Source of the DNA: Thermoplasmata archaeon
GTDB lineage: Archaea; Thermoplasmatota; Thermoplasmata; Lutacidiplasmatales; UBA184
Length of the DNA: 64,000 nucleotides
Assembly: GCA_027306505.1 (NCBI GenBank)
Contig: DAHUZP010000026.1
Location: 62,001 to 126,000, forward strand
Direction: 5' to 3'
This document shows positions 40,622 to 49,473 of this stretch, one piece after another. The notes below the pieces were generated by a model. It worked only from the letters and a program-made list of their open reading frames with translations. It did not search any database and was not told the DNA's origin. The stretch's first letter is position 1. Every line of letters starts with the position of its first letter. The position numbers and the translations under genes were made by a program.

Positions 40622-41425
40622 ATGACCCGCCGTGGCCCATCCCGTCCGCCGCAAGGCATGTCCTGGGGAGCACGCCTGATCGTCGGTGGAGGGCTGCTCA
40701 TCGCGTTGCTGGCCGCCTCCATGGTGGGCTACGGGTCGAACGCTCCTGCGTCTACGTACTGCTACACCTCCTGCAGCGCGCTCACGGTCTCCGCGACCGT
40801 CGCCGCCGGGAGCCCGTCCTCGGGGAACGCCCCGCTGACGGTGGTCTTCTCGGGGAGCGCCAACGGAGGCACGGCTCCGTACACCTATTCGTGGAACTTC
40901 GGTGACCAGTCCTCGTCGGGCAACCAGAATCCGACGCACACGTTCACCCAGACCGGCACGTTCGACGTCTACCTCACCGTCCAGGACTCCTCGGGCCAAT
41001 CCACGACCTCTCAGGCCGTCGTGGTCCAGGTCGGGGGGGGCACCGGGGCCCAGGGTACCACGAACAACGACCAGAGCCTCGCGCTCCTGGTCGCCGGCAT
41101 CGTGATCGTGGCCGTGGTCGCGATCGCGGTGGTCCTGCTCCTGATGATGAGGCGCAAGCACTCCAGCCAGGCCATGGTGGACAGCGCTGCGATGGCGCCT
41201 GCTGCCTACGAGCCTCCCCCTCCCTACCCTGGCCCTATGATGATGGGGCCCCCCGCGGTGGACCCGACCTCGCTCGAGCCCCCGCCGGACGCGCCCGGTG
41301 GCGGCCCTGGCATGCCTCCGCCCCCGACCTCGGACGACATCCCTGGTCCAGGCGCGGTGACCCCACCGCCCCCCTCGAGCGACCCGGGAGCTTCCCCCGC
41401 GCCGTACCCGACCGACCAGTACTAG
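40622..41425 (+). CDS. Membrane-anchored single-PKD-domain surface protein with Pro-rich cytoplasmic tail
   Basis: A 267-residue protein. A signal or N-terminal membrane helix at about 15-36 (ARLIVGGGLLIALLAASMVG) precedes a single PKD domain at about 55-145: TAPYTYSWNFGDQSSSG, then PTHTFTQTGTFDVYLTVQDSSGQST. A membrane helix at about 155-180 (LALLVAGIVIVAVVAIAVVLLLMM) follows, then a Pro/Met-rich tail of 85 residues to the C-terminus. The external PKD on an anchor with an internal tail parallels the giant surface protein at 15236-20713, though here there is only one domain. Function unknown; likely envelope structure or adhesion. Confidence 0.8.
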   Translation: MTRRGPSRPPQGMSWGARLIVGGGLLIALLAASMVGYGSNAPASTYCYTSCSALTVSATVAAGSPSSGNAPLTVVFSGSANGGTAPYTYSWNFGDQSSSGNQNPTHTFTQTGTFDVYLTVQDSSGQSTTSQAVVVQVGGGTGAQGTTNNDQSLALLVAGIVIVAVVAIAVVLLLMMRRKHSSQAMVDSAAMAPAAYEPPPPYPGPMMMGPPAVDPTSLEPPPDAPGGGPGMPPPPTSDDIPGPGAVTPPPPSSDPGASPAPYPTDQY

Positions 41426-41638
41426 GGCAAGGCTCCGGCGGGCCCGCGGTGACCCGTCAGCAAGGCTCGAGCTGTGGGCTCTCCTGGGATCCCTCGTCGG
41501 AGCGGAGCGGCGCCACGGGCGGCGCACGGCGGACCGCCCCAGCGAACACCTTCATCCTCCCTGTGTCTCCCGTCGTGGTCGAGAGCACGGGTCCCGCGAG
41601 GTCCCCCGGGCCCTCCCCACCGCGGAGCAGGGAACTGG

Positions 41639-43861
41639 ATGAGCGCACGGCACGGGCGGTCGAGGTCCGAGGTCGCCTCCTTCTCGGCGCGCTGGTACCG
41701 CGACCCTCGGACGGCCCTCCTCCTCATGGTCGGGGCGTTCACCGCGGTCTTCTCCCTGACGGCGGCCCTGAGGTACGGATCGTTCGCCACGTACGCCTGG
41801 GACCTCGGGATCTACAACCAGGCCGTACACTCCACCGTCTTCTCCCATCGGTTCTTCTACTACACCGCGGACCTGCCGGCGGGCACCCAGGGGAGCCTGT
41901 TCGCGGTCCATTTCTCCCCGTTCCTCTTCCTGCTCCTGCCCCCCTACTTCCTGGTCCCCTCCCCGGCGACGCTGCTCGTGCTCCAGACGGTGGGGGTCGC
42001 CGCGGCCGCGCTCCCGCTCTACGGGATCGCTCGCGACCGGCTTGGCTCTCCACGGTGGGGTCTCGTCGTCGCGGCCCTCTATCTCATCTCCCCGGTGACC
42101 CAGGGACTCACCTGGTACGACTTCCATCCGGAGTCGTTCCTGCCGCTGACCGTCCTCTCCGCCCTCTTCTTCCTGGGACGGCGGCGCTACTTCCCTTTCC
42201 TGCTCGCCTGCCTGCTCGCCCTCGCCGTCGTGGAGGAGATCGCCCCGTTCCTCGCGCTCTTCGCGCTGCTCTCGGTCACCCCCCTGCTCGTCCAACGGCT
42301 GCGCGGGGTGACCTTGACCGCGGAGCAGCGAAGGGCAGCTCGCTGGTTCACCACCGCGCTGCTCCTCTCCGCGGCCTGGGCGCTCATCGCCTACGAGGCC
42401 CTGCTCCGCGCGGGGGCCGTTGGGGGTGGGGCCTTCGGAGCGAACTACGCGGTGAACTGGACGGTCCTCGGCGCGCCCTCGCCGGCCTGGGTGTTCCCCC
42501 AGGCCATCGCCCATCCGGGCCTCGCCATCCTCGCGCTCTCCTTCGACCTCGGCCCGAAGCTCCTCTACGTCCTGCTTCTCTTCGGGACCGTCGCGTTCCT
42601 TCCCTGGATCGGAGAGGACCGGACGCTTTTCCCGGTCCTCGCGTGGGTAGGGCTCGCGCTGCTCTCCAACAACCCCGCCTACTACCAGCTGGGGGACCAG
42701 TACTCGGCCTACGCCCTCCCCTTCCTCTATGCCGGGACCGTCGAGGGGCTCGTGCACGCTCGGCCCTCTTGGGCCCGATGGCGAGCCTGGTGGAGCCAGG
42801 TCGTGGGGAAGCTCCTCGCTCGGGGCCGCGAGCTCAGATCGCCCCCGTCCGTTCCCCGCCCCGACCGCGGGATCGCCCGTAGCCTGCGCTGGCTCGCGCA
42901 GGGAGAGCGCCCTCTCGCGATGGGCCTGCTCGCCCTGGCGCTCGTCGCGACGCTGGTCGCGAGCCCGCTACTGCCCTCGCCCGCGGCGAGCTTCGGAGAG
43001 ATCACCTACGGTGTCCCCCGGATCTCCCCGCACGATGCCCTCCTCCAACAGGTCATCGGCATGATCCCCTCTCAGGCCTCGGTCCTCACCACGACGACCC
43101 TCTTCCCCGAGGTGTCGGGTAGGACCGATGCCTATGTCCTCCCCACCTCGAGCTACTTCCTGGGGAACCGGACCTTCGCCGGGGTGCTCGACGGCTACGT
43201 GAACGACTCGCGCTTCATCCTCGTGGACTATCGGGTGGACGTCTACTCCGCGGTGATCCTCACGACGTTCGTCAACCTCACCGACTTCGGTCTCTACGCC
43301 GAAGCCGACGGGGCCTATCTCTACGAACGCGGGTGGCAGGGCCCTCCCGCGCTCTACCTGCCCTGGGCCCCCACCACCATCGAGCCTTCCTCGCTGGTGA
43401 TCGGAGCGGCGGCCATCGAGACCTCGCTCCCCGGGGCGCCATTGCACCATGCTCCGCAGGGGCAGGAGGGAACGGAGCTCTGGTCCGGCCCGGGGCTCTA
43501 CCCACTGCCGCCCGGGACCTACCAGGTCACCCTCACCCTCCGGGTCCTGGCCCCGGCCAGGGAGCGGACGGCCCTCCTGGACCTGGTGCGCACCCCGGTG
43601 CACGTCGGCGTGGATGTGCTCAATCCCTCCTCGACCGGGCACGACTACGGCTTTGTCGAGTCCGTCGACCCCTCTGAGAGCGCGCTCGCGAACCTGACGG
43701 CGATCTCCTCGGGACCGGGGAACGGCTGGGAGAACGTGACCCTCATCGGGTCGTGGCCGTACGTCGGGACCTTGAACTGTGAAGGGTGGCTGGCGGGGCC
43801 CAACGTGGACCTCTGGCTCTACGGCATCCAAGTGCAGCAGGTCTCGGCCGTCCCCCTCTAG
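41639..43861 (+). CDS. DUF2079-family polytopic membrane protein
   Basis: A 740-residue membrane protein of the DUF2079 family, which resembles GT-C-type glycosyltransferases in topology. The family signature region is present: WDLGIYNQAV, AVHFSPFLFLLLP, TWYDFHPESFLPL. About 12 membrane helices span residues 20-450, and after them a soluble, externally placed beta-rich domain runs to the end (VSTVDYRVDVYS type). In the glycan locus a role in attaching sugars from a lipid donor is plausible but unproven. ATG 41639 opens just before the first helix; the open frame extends back to 41474. It is a paralogue of the minus-strand gene at 57320-59662. Confidence 0.78.
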   Translation: MSARHGRSRSEVASFSARWYRDPRTALLLMVGAFTAVFSLTAALRYGSFATYAWDLGIYNQAVHSTVFSHRFFYYTADLPAGTQGSLFAVHFSPFLFLLLPPYFLVPSPATLLVLQTVGVAAAALPLYGIARDRLGSPRWGLVVAALYLISPVTQGLTWYDFHPESFLPLTVLSALFFLGRRRYFPFLLACLLALAVVEEIAPFLALFALLSVTPLLVQRLRGVTLTAEQRRAARWFTTALLLSAAWALIAYEALLRAGAVGGGAFGANYAVNWTVLGAPSPAWVFPQAIAHPGLAILALSFDLGPKLLYVLLLFGTVAFLPWIGEDRTLFPVLAWVGLALLSNNPAYYQLGDQYSAYALPFLYAGTVEGLVHARPSWARWRAWWSQVVGKLLARGRELRSPPSVPRPDRGIARSLRWLAQGERPLAMGLLALALVATLVASPLLPSPAASFGEITYGVPRISPHDALLQQVIGMIPSQASVLTTTTLFPEVSGRTDAYVLPTSSYFLGNRTFAGVLDGYVNDSRFILVDYRVDVYSAVILTTFVNLTDFGLYAEADGAYLYERGWQGPPALYLPWAPTTIEPSSLVIGAAAIETSLPGAPLHHAPQGQEGTELWSGPGLYPLPPGTYQVTLTLRVLAPARERTALLDLVRTPVHVGVDVLNPSSTGHDYGFVESVDPSESALANLTAISSGPGNGWENVTLIGSWPYVGTLNCEGWLAGPNVDLWLYGIQVQQVSAVPL

Positions 43862-43965
43862 GACCGGGGCGCCCGGGCGCAAGCAGCCTTTCCCGGCACG
43901 GGGGGGCCCATCCCATCCCCTCAAGTGCCCGGCTCGCCTGCTGAACTGCGGTCCCCGGGCGTATC

Positions 43966-44985
43966 ATGGGCAAGGCGCTGGTCATCGCATTCCTGGCCAC
44001 GCTCCTGCTCCTCGTCGCGACCGCGGTCCTCCTGCTCTTCGAGCTCGCCTCGAGCCTTCTTCACGTGGTCTCCCTGCTGCTCGCGGGGCGCTCCCCGCAC
44101 CTGGGGGACTTCCTTCCGGCCGACCCGGCCTTCCGTCTCTGGCTCTACCTGGTCGGCGTCTACCTGCTCCTTTTGGTGCCGTTGTCGGTCCTGCTCGTGC
44201 TCCTGCATGGGCTCCACCTCGCTCGGAAGGGCGGCGACCGTACCTTCCCTCCCCCGTGGGACATGCGCGGACGGCGGACCGCGGTGGTGCTGACCGCCCT
44301 GGACGATGAGGCCGCTATCGGTGGGGCCGTCGACGAGTACCGGTCCCTGCCCGACGTGGGCACGGTCCTGGTCGCCGAGAACGCGAGCGGCGATAGGACG
44401 GCGGAGGTCGCCCGGCAGCACGGGGCGCAGGTGGTCACGGTCAAGGGCCGGGGGTACGGCCACACGTGCATCGGCGGGCTGCGTGCGGCCCTGGAGCTCA
44501 CCGACGCGGAGGTGATCGTGCTGACGGAGGGCGACGGGACGTTCTTCGCCGAGGACCTTCGCAAGCTCGTCCCCTATCTCGCGGACTGCGACCTCGCACT
44601 GGGTAGCCGGACCAACCGGGAGCTCAACCGACCCGGCTCCCAGATGGACTGGTTCATGGCCTGGGGCAACCTCTTCCTCGCGTTCCTGGTCCGCCTGCGT
44701 TTCTGGGACTCCCCGTTCCTAGGCGCGATCCAGTTGACGGACGTGGGCTGTACCTTCCGGGCGATACGCCGTCAGGCGCTGGAGAGGATCCTGCCGGAGC
44801 TGTCCGTCGGGGGGATGTACTTCTCACCCCACATGATCATGGTTGCCGTGCGCAACCACCTCTCCGTGGTCGAGGCCCCGATCAAGTTCCGCGAACGGGT
44901 GGGCCCCTCGAAGGGCGCGGGTCACAGCCGGCGCCGGGCGATCTCCATCGGATGGGAGATGCTCAAGGAGATCACGCTCCGCTGA
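43966..44985 (+). CDS. Family 2 glycosyltransferase with two N-terminal membrane helices
   Basis: A 339-residue GT2 enzyme. Two hydrophobic segments (about 3-30 and 56-82) precede the GT-A domain from about residue 100: AVVLTALDDEAAIGGAVDEY, LVAENASGDRTAEVAR, KGRGYGHTCIGGLRAALE and LTEGDGTF. The last is a DxD-like metal site with E in front (EGDGTF). The segment AIQLTDVGCTFRAIRRQAL is typical of family 2 polyprenol-phosphate enzymes. The membrane helices at the front, instead of at the back, are unusual. It lies between the DUF2079 gene and the kelch gene on the same strand. Confidence 0.8.
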   Translation: MGKALVIAFLATLLLLVATAVLLLFELASSLLHVVSLLLAGRSPHLGDFLPADPAFRLWLYLVGVYLLLLVPLSVLLVLLHGLHLARKGGDRTFPPPWDMRGRRTAVVLTALDDEAAIGGAVDEYRSLPDVGTVLVAENASGDRTAEVARQHGAQVVTVKGRGYGHTCIGGLRAALELTDAEVIVLTEGDGTFFAEDLRKLVPYLADCDLALGSRTNRELNRPGSQMDWFMAWGNLFLAFLVRLRFWDSPFLGAIQLTDVGCTFRAIRRQALERILPELSVGGMYFSPHMIMVAVRNHLSVVEAPIKFRERVGPSKGAGHSRRRAISIGWEMLKEITLR

Positions 44986-45094
44986 GCGAGGGAGGGTCCG
45001 CTCCCCCGCTCTCCACCCTTATGGCGGGGACGCTTCTGGATTCCGAGGGGGGATCGGGCTGAACCTCGCACCCGGTTACGAGGCCCGCCTCCTG

Positions 45095-46855
45095 GTGGGC
45101 CACCGATTCCCGCCGACCGGCCATGGTGTGGGGGTCCTTCCCCTCCTCGGCGCCTTCCTCCTCGCGCTCCTGCTGGGCGTCCCTGCTTGGGGGGCGCCGC
45201 AGGTCTCTTGGGCGCCTGCCTCGCCGCTCCCCACCCCCGTTCTCGCTTCGCTCGGGCAGGTCGCCCTGCGGTACCCCTCGAGCGGGCGCGCTCCCTCGAC
45301 GCTAGCGTCCTCTTCCGCGCCCTCCTCCACGCCCTCCTCCGCGCCCTCCCTTCCTACGCCCGCGGCTCCAGGGGCCGATACCCTCTGGACCGACCTCAAC
45401 TCCACGCCTGGCGGGCACCCGGCTCCCTCGCCCCGCTGTTGCTCGATGATGGCCTACGATGCCCACGACGGCTATCTGTTGCTTTTCGGTGGGGGACCCA
45501 ACTGTTCGGGCCCCTGCAACGACACCTGGGCCTGGAGGGCCGGCAGCTGGTACCGGATCACCACCGCTCGCTCTCCCCCCGCTAGGGAGTGGGGAGCGAT
45601 GGCCTACGATCCGTTCGATGGTTACGTGCTCCTCTTCGGGGGCCTGTCGATGGAGAGCGGCGAGGCCCTCTCGGATACCTGGGCCTACGACAACGGGACA
45701 TGGACCCCTCTCCCGACCTCCCCGCTTCCCACGGCCCGCTGGGGAGCAGGGTTGACGCAGGACCTGGAGGACGGGACGATGCTCCTGTTCGGTGGCTACA
45801 GTCCCGCCACCGGGTTCCTCGCCGACACGTGGACCTTCGTGGGTGGACGGTGGACCTCCCTCACCGAGACCATCGCCCCCGCAGGGCGTTGGACCCCCGG
45901 GATGACCTTCGACCCGGAGATGGGCGCGGTGCTCCTCTTCGGAGGGTTCTCCGGCTCGCTCGGGTTCCTATCGGACACGTGGCTCTTCCGTGGTGGCTCG
46001 TGGGTCCGCCTCTCGACGCCCCTCGCTCCCCCGGCCCGGGAGAAGGCCGCGCTCATCTACGACGGGGCGGAGGAAGCGGTGGTCCTCTTCGGGGGGGACA
46101 TCTGCCCGGTGGGGTGCGGGCCTACCCGGCCCCTGAGGCTCCTCAACGACACCTGGACGTTCCAGGGCGGGTCGTGGAGGAACGTCACGGTGACGAGGAG
46201 CCCGCCTCCCCAATGCTGCGGGGCGCTCGGCTACGACGACCCCGAGGGGAGGGGCCTTCTGCTCTCCGCGAACGACACCGCTGCCAACGGGACCACCTGG
46301 TCCCTCGCGTTCTCGCCCCCTCCGACCTCCGGCCCCGAGCTCCTGGGGTTCCAAGTCTTCCCCGCGGACCCCACCACCGTTTCGGAGACCTCCTTCCTCG
46401 TCGAGGGTCGGCCCTCGAACGGCACCCTCACCTACCGCTGGTCCGGACTACCCCCCGGCTGCGTGGGGGGTGACTTTCCCGGGCTGAGCTGCGAGGTCCA
46501 GCGGGCCGGGAACTACACTGTTGAGCTCGAGCTCTCCGACGCTACGGGAGCGACGGTGAACGGGTCCCTGACGTTCCGCGTCGCGCTCGAGGTGCCCCCG
46601 TCGCTCCTGCTCCAGCCTCCGCCACCCCCTCTGCCCTCCCCTCTGATGGTCCTTCTGACCGCGAGCGTCGTCGCGGTCACGCTGGGGGTCGTGTTCCACT
46701 ACACGCGCCGCTGGAAGCGCAGCGGTGGGCGGCATGCCCCGAAGGGGACGGCCGCTCCCGTCCGCGCGGACACGACCGGGCCTGAGGGGCCCGCCCCGTC
46801 CATCGCCGAGGAGAAGGTCGACGCGCGAGAGCAGCCGGGGCCAGGGGTAGCATGA
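45095..46855 (+). CDS. Kelch-type beta-propeller surface protein 1 with C-terminal membrane anchor
   Basis: A 586-residue secreted protein. A signal peptide (about 1-36) and low-complexity Ser/Pro stretch lead into five or six kelch repeats from about residue 105, each with YD..DGYLLLFGG and NDTW or DTWTF with WxxL. Special cysteine motifs repeat: RCCSMMAYD, CSGPCNDTW, ICPVGCGPT, QCCGALGYD. An Ig-like domain follows (about 430-525), then one transmembrane helix (LLTASVVAVTLGVVFHY) and a basic tail. GTG 45095 is chosen because it gives a clean signal peptide; CTG 45059 is also possible, as a TATA-like CCCTTATGG lies near 45016-45024. It is one of three paralogues. The stop overlaps the next gene (ATGA). 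Confidence 0.8.
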   Translation: MGHRFPPTGHGVGVLPLLGAFLLALLLGVPAWGAPQVSWAPASPLPTPVLASLGQVALRYPSSGRAPSTLASSSAPSSTPSSAPSLPTPAAPGADTLWTDLNSTPGGHPAPSPRCCSMMAYDAHDGYLLLFGGGPNCSGPCNDTWAWRAGSWYRITTARSPPAREWGAMAYDPFDGYVLLFGGLSMESGEALSDTWAYDNGTWTPLPTSPLPTARWGAGLTQDLEDGTMLLFGGYSPATGFLADTWTFVGGRWTSLTETIAPAGRWTPGMTFDPEMGAVLLFGGFSGSLGFLSDTWLFRGGSWVRLSTPLAPPAREKAALIYDGAEEAVVLFGGDICPVGCGPTRPLRLLNDTWTFQGGSWRNVTVTRSPPPQCCGALGYDDPEGRGLLLSANDTAANGTTWSLAFSPPPTSGPELLGFQVFPADPTTVSETSFLVEGRPSNGTLTYRWSGLPPGCVGGDFPGLSCEVQRAGNYTVELELSDATGATVNGSLTFRVALEVPPSLLLQPPPPPLPSPLMVLLTASVVAVTLGVVFHYTRRWKRSGGRHAPKGTAAPVRADTTGPEGPAPSIAEEKVDAREQPGPGVA

Positions 46856-47988
46856 GCCCATCGCTCCTCGTCCTGGCCGCGCACGACGAGCGACACCCCC
46901 AGGTCACCGGGGGGGACCTGCATCTGGAGATGCTCGCCCGCGAGCTCTCTCAGCGCGGCTGGAAGGTGGCGATGTGGACCGGGCGCTCGACGGGGCTCGC
47001 CACGGAGGAGGACCGGAACGGGGTCCACCTACGTCGATGGTCCGGAGGTCCGCTCTTCCCCGTACGGGCCTTCCTCTCCGGGGCCCGGGACCGGTCCTTT
47101 GACCTCGTCCTCGAACAGGTGATCGGGTCCTCGCGGGTTCCCTTCTTCGCGCGGCTCTGGACCCCACGCCGCTCCGTCGGGTTCTGGTACCAGGACAACC
47201 GTCCGCTCTTCCGGTCGATGTTCTCCTCGACGATGACCCGGTCGCTCGCGAGCGGGCTGCAGGAGGTCCTTCGTCTCGCCTACGAGAAAGGGCCGCTGCT
47301 CAGCCCCTCCGAGACGACCCGGTCCTGGCTCATCAGCGAGGGGGTTCGAGCGGACCGGGTGGCGGTCTCCCATCCCCAGGTCATCGTCCCGCCCGGCGCG
47401 ATACCTCGGCCCTACTCCGCGCGTTCTGACTGCTTCGTCTCGATCGGCAACTTCCGTCGGACGAAGCGCTTTGAGGAGGCGCTGGAGGTCCTGCGGCGCC
47501 TTCGGACGGCGGTACCCACGGCGGAGCTCCATCTCCTGGGGCGCCCCCAGGACGCGAGGTACCTCGACGTCCTCAGGGCCCGGGCCGAGGAGCCCGACCT
47601 CCGGGGTCACGTCCACTTCTCCGTCGGGCCTACCGAAGAGGAGAAGTTCGCGGTCCTCGCCGGCGCGAAGGCCCTCACCGTCCACAGCTCGATCGAGGGG
47701 TTCGGCTGGACGGTCCCCGAGGCGGGAGCGATGGGCGTGCCGGCGATCGTCCCTCCCGGGGTCCCTGTGGACGTGGGAAAGGCCGGCGAGGGATTGGTCC
47801 GCGTCGCGGCGGGGGACCTCGAGGGGTACGTCCGCCCTCTGGAGAGGTGGATGCGCTCCGAAGAGGATTGGCGACGCTCTTCGGGGGACGCCCAAGAACG
47901 CGCTCGAGCCTTCCAGGGGAGCTTCCTCCCTGCCCCCGTGCTCTCCCTGCTCGAGACCGCGGCGCGGGGCGCTGGCGGGACCCGGTGA
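46852..47988 (+). CDS. Family 4 glycosyltransferase
   Basis: A 378-residue GT-B fold enzyme. The N-terminal domain has a glycine-rich donor/acceptor site (VTGGDLHLEMLARELSQRGWKV). The C-terminal domain carries the GT4 signature FVSIGNFRRTKRFEEALEVL, LHLLGRPQD, and the catalytic HSSIEGFGWTVPEAGAMGVPAIVP, with the EGFGWTVPEA glutamate pair in place. It should transfer a sugar from an NDP-sugar to a growing surface glycan, in the cytosol. The ATG overlaps the stop of the kelch gene, so the surface protein and the transferase are coupled. Confidence 0.88.
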   Translation: MSPSLLVLAAHDERHPQVTGGDLHLEMLARELSQRGWKVAMWTGRSTGLATEEDRNGVHLRRWSGGPLFPVRAFLSGARDRSFDLVLEQVIGSSRVPFFARLWTPRRSVGFWYQDNRPLFRSMFSSTMTRSLASGLQEVLRLAYEKGPLLSPSETTRSWLISEGVRADRVAVSHPQVIVPPGAIPRPYSARSDCFVSIGNFRRTKRFEEALEVLRRLRTAVPTAELHLLGRPQDARYLDVLRARAEEPDLRGHVHFSVGPTEEEKFAVLAGAKALTVHSSIEGFGWTVPEAGAMGVPAIVPPGVPVDVGKAGEGLVRVAAGDLEGYVRPLERWMRSEEDWRRSSGDAQERARAFQGSFLPAPVLSLLETAARGAGGTR

Positions 47989-48047
47989 GCGCGGCGGGTG
48001 GGTGGGCTTGATGAGGGAACGGCCCGGTCCCCTGAGGGAGGTCTCAC

Positions 48048-49403
48048 ATGTCGGATGAAGGTCCCTCTCCCCCAGGTCACGCGGGCCCCGGTCAAGGCCC
48101 GGGAGCGCTGCCGGTGGGTCGGCTCCAACGCTTTGCGGTCTCTTCGCGAGGGCAGAAGAACGGGCGATCGCCCCAGCCGAACCACGGAGCTCCCTTCGGC
48201 CCGGACGTGCCGGGGACACGGACCGGAGGGATCAATGAGGCCATCCAGAGGGCGGCCGTGTTCGGAGGCGGTCTCGTCGAGCTGGACCCGGGGGCGGTCT
48301 TCCTCATCGAGGAGCCGATCGTGCTCCGCTCCCACGTGCGACTGGAAGCTTCGGGGGCCGTGGTTCGCCTGCAGGCGCCCTCGGGGCCCCTCCTCAGGAC
48401 CCCTGAGCACACGGTGGTCCGCGGCGTGGGCGTACACCGCCTCGTCCTCGACGCGACGGGCCTCACCGAGGGCTGGTGCGCGGACCTTCCCGCCCTTCAG
48501 CGTTGTGACCTCGACCTCACGATGGTGAACGCTCCGAACGGGCTCCGGCTCCAGGCACCTGCACAAGCAGAAGGGGCGGACCCGCTGCTGCACGCGAACG
48601 TCTGCCTGAACCGCATCCGCCTCGTCGGGGACCGCCTCGCCGGGACCGGTCTCCTCATGCAGGGCGAGAGCCCCACCTCCGTGGTCACGGACAACACGTT
48701 CCCGGAGATCTACTTCACCCGGGTCGGAGGCGTGGGCATCGACTTCGCGGAGTGGGCCGACTCGAACCTGTTCGGCCATGCCTTTGTGAGCCTCGCCCGA
48801 CCGCAGGGGGTGGGGGTCTTGCTCAACTCCGTCGGCCAGGCGCAGAACCACGGCGTCTACAACAACCTCTTCGCGAAGCTCTCGGTGGACGCCTTCGGCG
48901 TGGAGGCGGTCAGCGCGGTCCGTCTCTTCCAGTCGAAGATGAACGTCTTCTCCCAGCTCTACACGAGCCCGGAGGGGACCTCGTTCCCCGGTCGCATCGT
49001 GGATGACCGGGGCAGCGAGAGCGCGGTGATCTACTCCGCGGGGGAGAATCGCACCCGGGCCTGGGGCGTCGATGGTCCAACGCCCGTGCGGCGAGCGGCG
49101 GCGGTGAGCCGTGCCACGTCGCCGACGACCCTCATCTCCTACCCCGTCGAGCGCGAGTCGGTCTTCGAGCTCACCCTCACCTTCTCGCTGGAAGCGCTGC
49201 GGTCGGGCTCCCCTCGGCTCGCGGCCTACTGGGTCGAGGAGTCCGGGGCCCCGCAGACCCTCCAGCTGCCGCTCAACGCTCCCGGGCGTCTCGGCCAGAC
49301 CTGGATCTTCCGTGCCAAACCCGGCACGCTCATCTCCATCGCGACCCAGGGGCCGTTCGAGGCCACCTACGGCGCAGCCGCCTCGCTCAAGGAGATCGGC
49401 TGA
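48048..49403 (+). CDS. Right-handed beta-helix protein (pectate-lyase-like superfamily)
   Basis: A 451-residue protein. Residues about 55-110 match the start of Pectate_lyase_3-type beta-helices: GTRTGGINEAIQRAAVFGGG, VELDPGAVFLIEEPIVLRSHVRLEASG. Parallel coils run to about 330 (DNTFPEIYFTRVGGVGIDF, YNNLFAKLSVDAFG). The last 110 residues look like a separate beta-sandwich. I see no catalytic residue set of a known polysaccharide lyase, so lyase, glycosidase or structural roles are all open. No signal peptide is seen, which is odd for this fold outside phage tailspikes. It sits among glycosyltransferases, so sugar-related work is likely. Confidence 0.7.
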   Translation: MSDEGPSPPGHAGPGQGPGALPVGRLQRFAVSSRGQKNGRSPQPNHGAPFGPDVPGTRTGGINEAIQRAAVFGGGLVELDPGAVFLIEEPIVLRSHVRLEASGAVVRLQAPSGPLLRTPEHTVVRGVGVHRLVLDATGLTEGWCADLPALQRCDLDLTMVNAPNGLRLQAPAQAEGADPLLHANVCLNRIRLVGDRLAGTGLLMQGESPTSVVTDNTFPEIYFTRVGGVGIDFAEWADSNLFGHAFVSLARPQGVGVLLNSVGQAQNHGVYNNLFAKLSVDAFGVEAVSAVRLFQSKMNVFSQLYTSPEGTSFPGRIVDDRGSESAVIYSAGENRTRAWGVDGPTPVRRAAAVSRATSPTTLISYPVERESVFELTLTFSLEALRSGSPRLAAYWVEESGAPQTLQLPLNAPGRLGQTWIFRAKPGTLISIATQGPFEATYGAAASLKEIG

Positions 49404-49473
49404 CCCCCTCGGGCGGTCGAGGGGGCGCTGGGTCCAGGTGTGGATCGGGCCCGGGGGGGAAAGGTTCGAGGGC

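Noticed and set aside
41552-42757. 401-codon minus-strand frame opposite the first DUF2079 gene
   Set aside because: Highly charged repeats of Glu, Arg and Gly with no fold; antisense of a membrane-protein gene.
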